Below, one piece after another: positions 62,304 to 64,000 of a stretch of 64,000 bases of DNA; the first letter of the stretch is position 1; each line of letters begins with the position of its first letter. The notes under the pieces are model-generated. The model had not been told where the DNA came from. It made no database searches and saw only the letters and a program-made list of their open reading frames with translations. Origin of the DNA: C-114 sp963719285. Lineage in GTDB: Bacteria; Chloroflexota; Limnocylindria; Limnocylindrales; CSP1-4. The stretch is taken from assembly GCA_963719285.1 (NCBI GenBank), contig CAVRBO010000001.1:806001-870000 (forward strand), read 5' to 3'. The translations under genes and the position numbers were made by a program.

Positions 62304-62821
62304 CTACCCGCCCGGCGGCCGAACGACGACCGACGCCGGTCCGCCGGCCAGGGCCCGGTCGATCGCCGCGTTGCACATCGCGTCGGCGGCGAAGTTCTCG
62401 GCCCGCCGGACGTGCGCCGGCGGTCCATCGGTCGAACGTCCGCAGGATCCGCAGCGCTTCCGCGTGGAGTGGCTGGAGCTTCGCGTCCTTGACCCGCCAG
62501 CGCCCGTGGAGCTGCTCGACGATGAGCATGGAATCGAGGAGCAGGCGCACCTCCCGGGCGCCCGAGCTCCCGGGCAAGCTCGAGCGCCCGGACGACCGCG
62601 GTGTATTCGGCGACGTTGTTCGTCTGGATGCCGAGGTAGTCCGAGATCGATGCGTCCGGCGGTGCGGCCGGATCGAACGCGTCCGGGCGGGCGAGGTCGA
62701 TCAGGACTGCCCCGGCCGAGGCCTGGCCGGGGTTCGCGCGCGAGGCGCCGTCCGTCCGGATGACGAACCCTGGGGCCGTCGACGACGGCCCCTCGAGAGC
62801 GGGCCAGAACGTGTCGTTCAG
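62304..62821 (-). pseudogene. RNase H family protein, frame broken twice
   Basis: RNase HI cuts RNA in RNA-DNA hybrids. Three frames join to give one RNase H: FVIRTDGASRANPGQASAGAVL then IQTNNVAEYTAVVRALELAREL, followed in a second frame by REVRLLLDSMLIVEQLHGRW through ILRTFDRW, then in a third by HVRRAENFAADAMCNAAIDRALAG to the stop at 62304-62306. Extra bases are likely near 62556-62564 and 62414-62424, both in GC-rich runs. Catalytic Asp, Glu and Asp residues are all present in the pieces. The only start available is a CTG that overlaps the sdhB stop as CTGA. Confidence 0.8.
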
Positions 62822-63618
62822 CCCTTCGGCTCCGAAGGGAGCACCGGCAGCTCGACCCCGGCGGACGAGCCCGGCTTGCGCCCGCGCAGCTTCCGCCAGG
62901 CCCACTGGAGCGGGTCGTAGTACACGTCCGCCACCCGCTCCTTGAGCGGGATGATCGCGTTGTCGGTGATCCTGATGTGCTCCGGGCAGACCTCGGTGCA
63001 GCACTTCGTGATGTTGCACAGGCCGATGCCGCCACCTTCCTTGAGGTACTCCCGGCGATCGGCCTGGTCCATCGGATGGAGCTCCAGCCCGGCCGTCCGG
63101 ACGAGGTAGCGGGGTCCCATGAAGGGCTGGCTGGTCTCGTGGTTCCGGAGGACGTGGCAGACGTCCTGGCACAGGAAGCACTCGATGCACTTGCGGTACT
63201 CCTGGACCCGCTCGATGTCCTCCTGCTGCCAGCGCCAGTCCTCCTGGGGGACGTCCTCGGGCGGGCTGAACGGCTCGATCGTCTTGTTCACCTCGTAGTT
63301 CCAGGAGACATCCGTGACGAGGTCGCGGATGTGCGGAAAGGCGCGCATCGGCTCGATGGTGATCGGCTGGTCGAGGTCGAAGTCCGAGAGCCGTGTCTTG
63401 CACATGAGGCTCGGTCGGCCGTCGACCTCGGCGCTGCACGAGCCGCACTTGGCCGCCTTGCAGTTCCAGCGCACGGCCAGGTCGGGCGCCTCGTGGCCCT
63501 GGATCCAGTGGACGGCGTCGAGGATGACCATCCCGTCCTCGACCGGGACGTCGAACTCGTCGTAATGGCCCGGCTCGCCCGGGCTGCCGCGGAAGACCCT
63601 CAGGTGGACGTCGGGCAT
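62818..63618 (-). CDS. sdhB: Succinate dehydrogenase / fumarate reductase iron-sulfur subunit
   Basis: SdhB passes electrons between the flavoprotein and the membrane quinone site. The 266-residue protein has the [2Fe-2S] ligands Cys53, Cys58, Cys61 and Cys73 (CKAAKCGSC and LMC), the [4Fe-4S] set CIECFLCQDVC (Cys144-154), and CNITKCCTEVC (Cys201-211) for the remaining cluster. Length is normal. It follows sdhA by 13 bases. No membrane anchor gene is in the window. Confidence 0.94.
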   Translation of the reverse strand: MPDVHLRVFRGSPGEPGHYDEFDVPVEDGMVILDAVHWIQGHEAPDLAVRWNCKAAKCGSCSAEVDGRPSLMCKTRLSDFDLDQPITIEPMRAFPHIRDLVTDVSWNYEVNKTIEPFSPPEDVPQEDWRWQQEDIERVQEYRKCIECFLCQDVCHVLRNHETSQPFMGPRYLVRTAGLELHPMDQADRREYLKEGGGIGLCNITKCCTEVCPEHIRITDNAIIPLKERVADVYYDPLQWAWRKLRGRKPGSSAGVELPVLPSEPKG

Positions 63619-63631
63619 CGGTCGGTCGTCC

Positions 63632-64000
63632 TCAGTGCGCGCTGCCGAGCAGCGGGCGAAGCTCGTCGGGCACGACCGGCAAGGGCGTCGTCCGGACGGT
63701 CATCCGGCCCTCGGCGTCGCACGCGATGACGCTGTTGCTCGTGCCCCAGCGCGCGTCGGGCGCCGGGTAGTCGAGCCGGCTGTGGGCGCCGCGGCTCTCC
63801 TGGCGACCGAGGGCGCTGCGCGCGATGGCCTCTGAGACGATGAGCAGGTTACGCAGCTCGAACACGAGGTTCCAGCCCGGGTTGTAGGCCCGGCCGCCGG
63901 TGACCCGGATGCCGGCCCAGCGGGACCGCAGCTGGGCGAGGCAGTCAAGCGCCTCCTTCAGGTCGGCCTCGGTGCGGAAGATCCCGACCAGGCGACCCAT
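63632..64000 (-). CDS. sdhA: Succinate dehydrogenase / fumarate reductase flavoprotein subunit, C-terminal part
   Basis: About 122 C-terminal codons are here; the gene continues beyond the right edge. The stretch has LRNLLIVSEAIARSALGRQESRGAHSRLDYPAPD (in pieces), the conserved C-terminal helical domain with the ESRGAH motif of SdhA/FrdA. It is upstream of sdhB in the same operon. The N-terminal FAD domain is outside the window. Confidence 0.92.
   Translation of the reverse strand: MGRLVGIFRTEADLKEALDCLAQLRSRWAGIRVTGGRAYNPGWNLVFELRNLLIVSEAIARSALGRQESRGAHSRLDYPAPDARWGTSNSVIACDAEGRMTVRTTPLPVVPDELRPLLGSAH

Overview
The window is a very GC-rich, gene-dense bacterial chromosome segment with no mobile elements, CRISPR arrays or phage genes. 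The dcw order, the LysM protein with a Ser/Pro/Ala-rich linker, the peptide-transporter lipoproteins and the split glycine decarboxylase suggest a Chloroflexota-like organism, perhaps near Limnocylindria. That is inference from gene content; no phylogeny was run. Genes within operons usually overlap by 4 bases (NTGA: ATGA, GTGA, TTGA and possibly CTGA). Several isolated genes start directly on a predicted transcription start (TANNNT, 6-7 bases, then GTG or ATG), so leaderless translation looks common.

Layout. 1-6722: a minus-strand purine operon, purA-purD-purB-purC-purS-purQ-purL, with purL running off the left edge. Its ~170-base leader ends in a terminator hairpin and carries a loop like a PyrR binding site. 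6869-13902: a GGDEF/HD-GYP signalling protein, a DUF1801 protein, SSB, an aspartoacylase-like protein, RsmI, and a two-gene NAD synthetase (NadE plus a separate nitrilase-type subunit). 13974-26859: two complete five-gene oligopeptide ABC transporters in tandem on the minus strand, with hairpins between binding-protein and permease genes. 26874-32182: glycine cleavage genes gcvT-gcvH-gcvPA-gcvPB behind a Nudix gene and a small ORF. 32166-40566: a DUF2520 protein with a 15-codon upstream ORF, aconitase, a membrane GGDEF-EAL protein, two tail-to-tail DinB-family genes, a small hypothetical gene and tRNA-Val(CAC).

40606-58302: the division and cell-wall (dcw) cluster, read on the minus strand from mraZ to ftsZ and then yggS and DUF167. 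It has rsmH, a 65-residue unknown, ftsL, a class B PBP, murF, mraY, murD, ftsW, murG, murB, ddl, ftsQ, sbp and ftsA. murE and murC are absent from it. mraY is broken by two one-base lesions. 58381-60191: a fluoride riboswitch, crcB, and a DUF190 protein fused to four CBS domains. 60222-64000: a LysM membrane protein, a small Cys-rich protein, RNase P RNA, a frameshifted RNase H, sdhB and the end of sdhA.

Most genes are housekeeping. The unusual content lies in regulation and gene structure: the pur leader, the fluoride cassette, the leaderless starts and coupled uORF, the degenerate HD-GYP domain, and the frame lesions in mraY and rnhA, which look more like sequence errors than biology.
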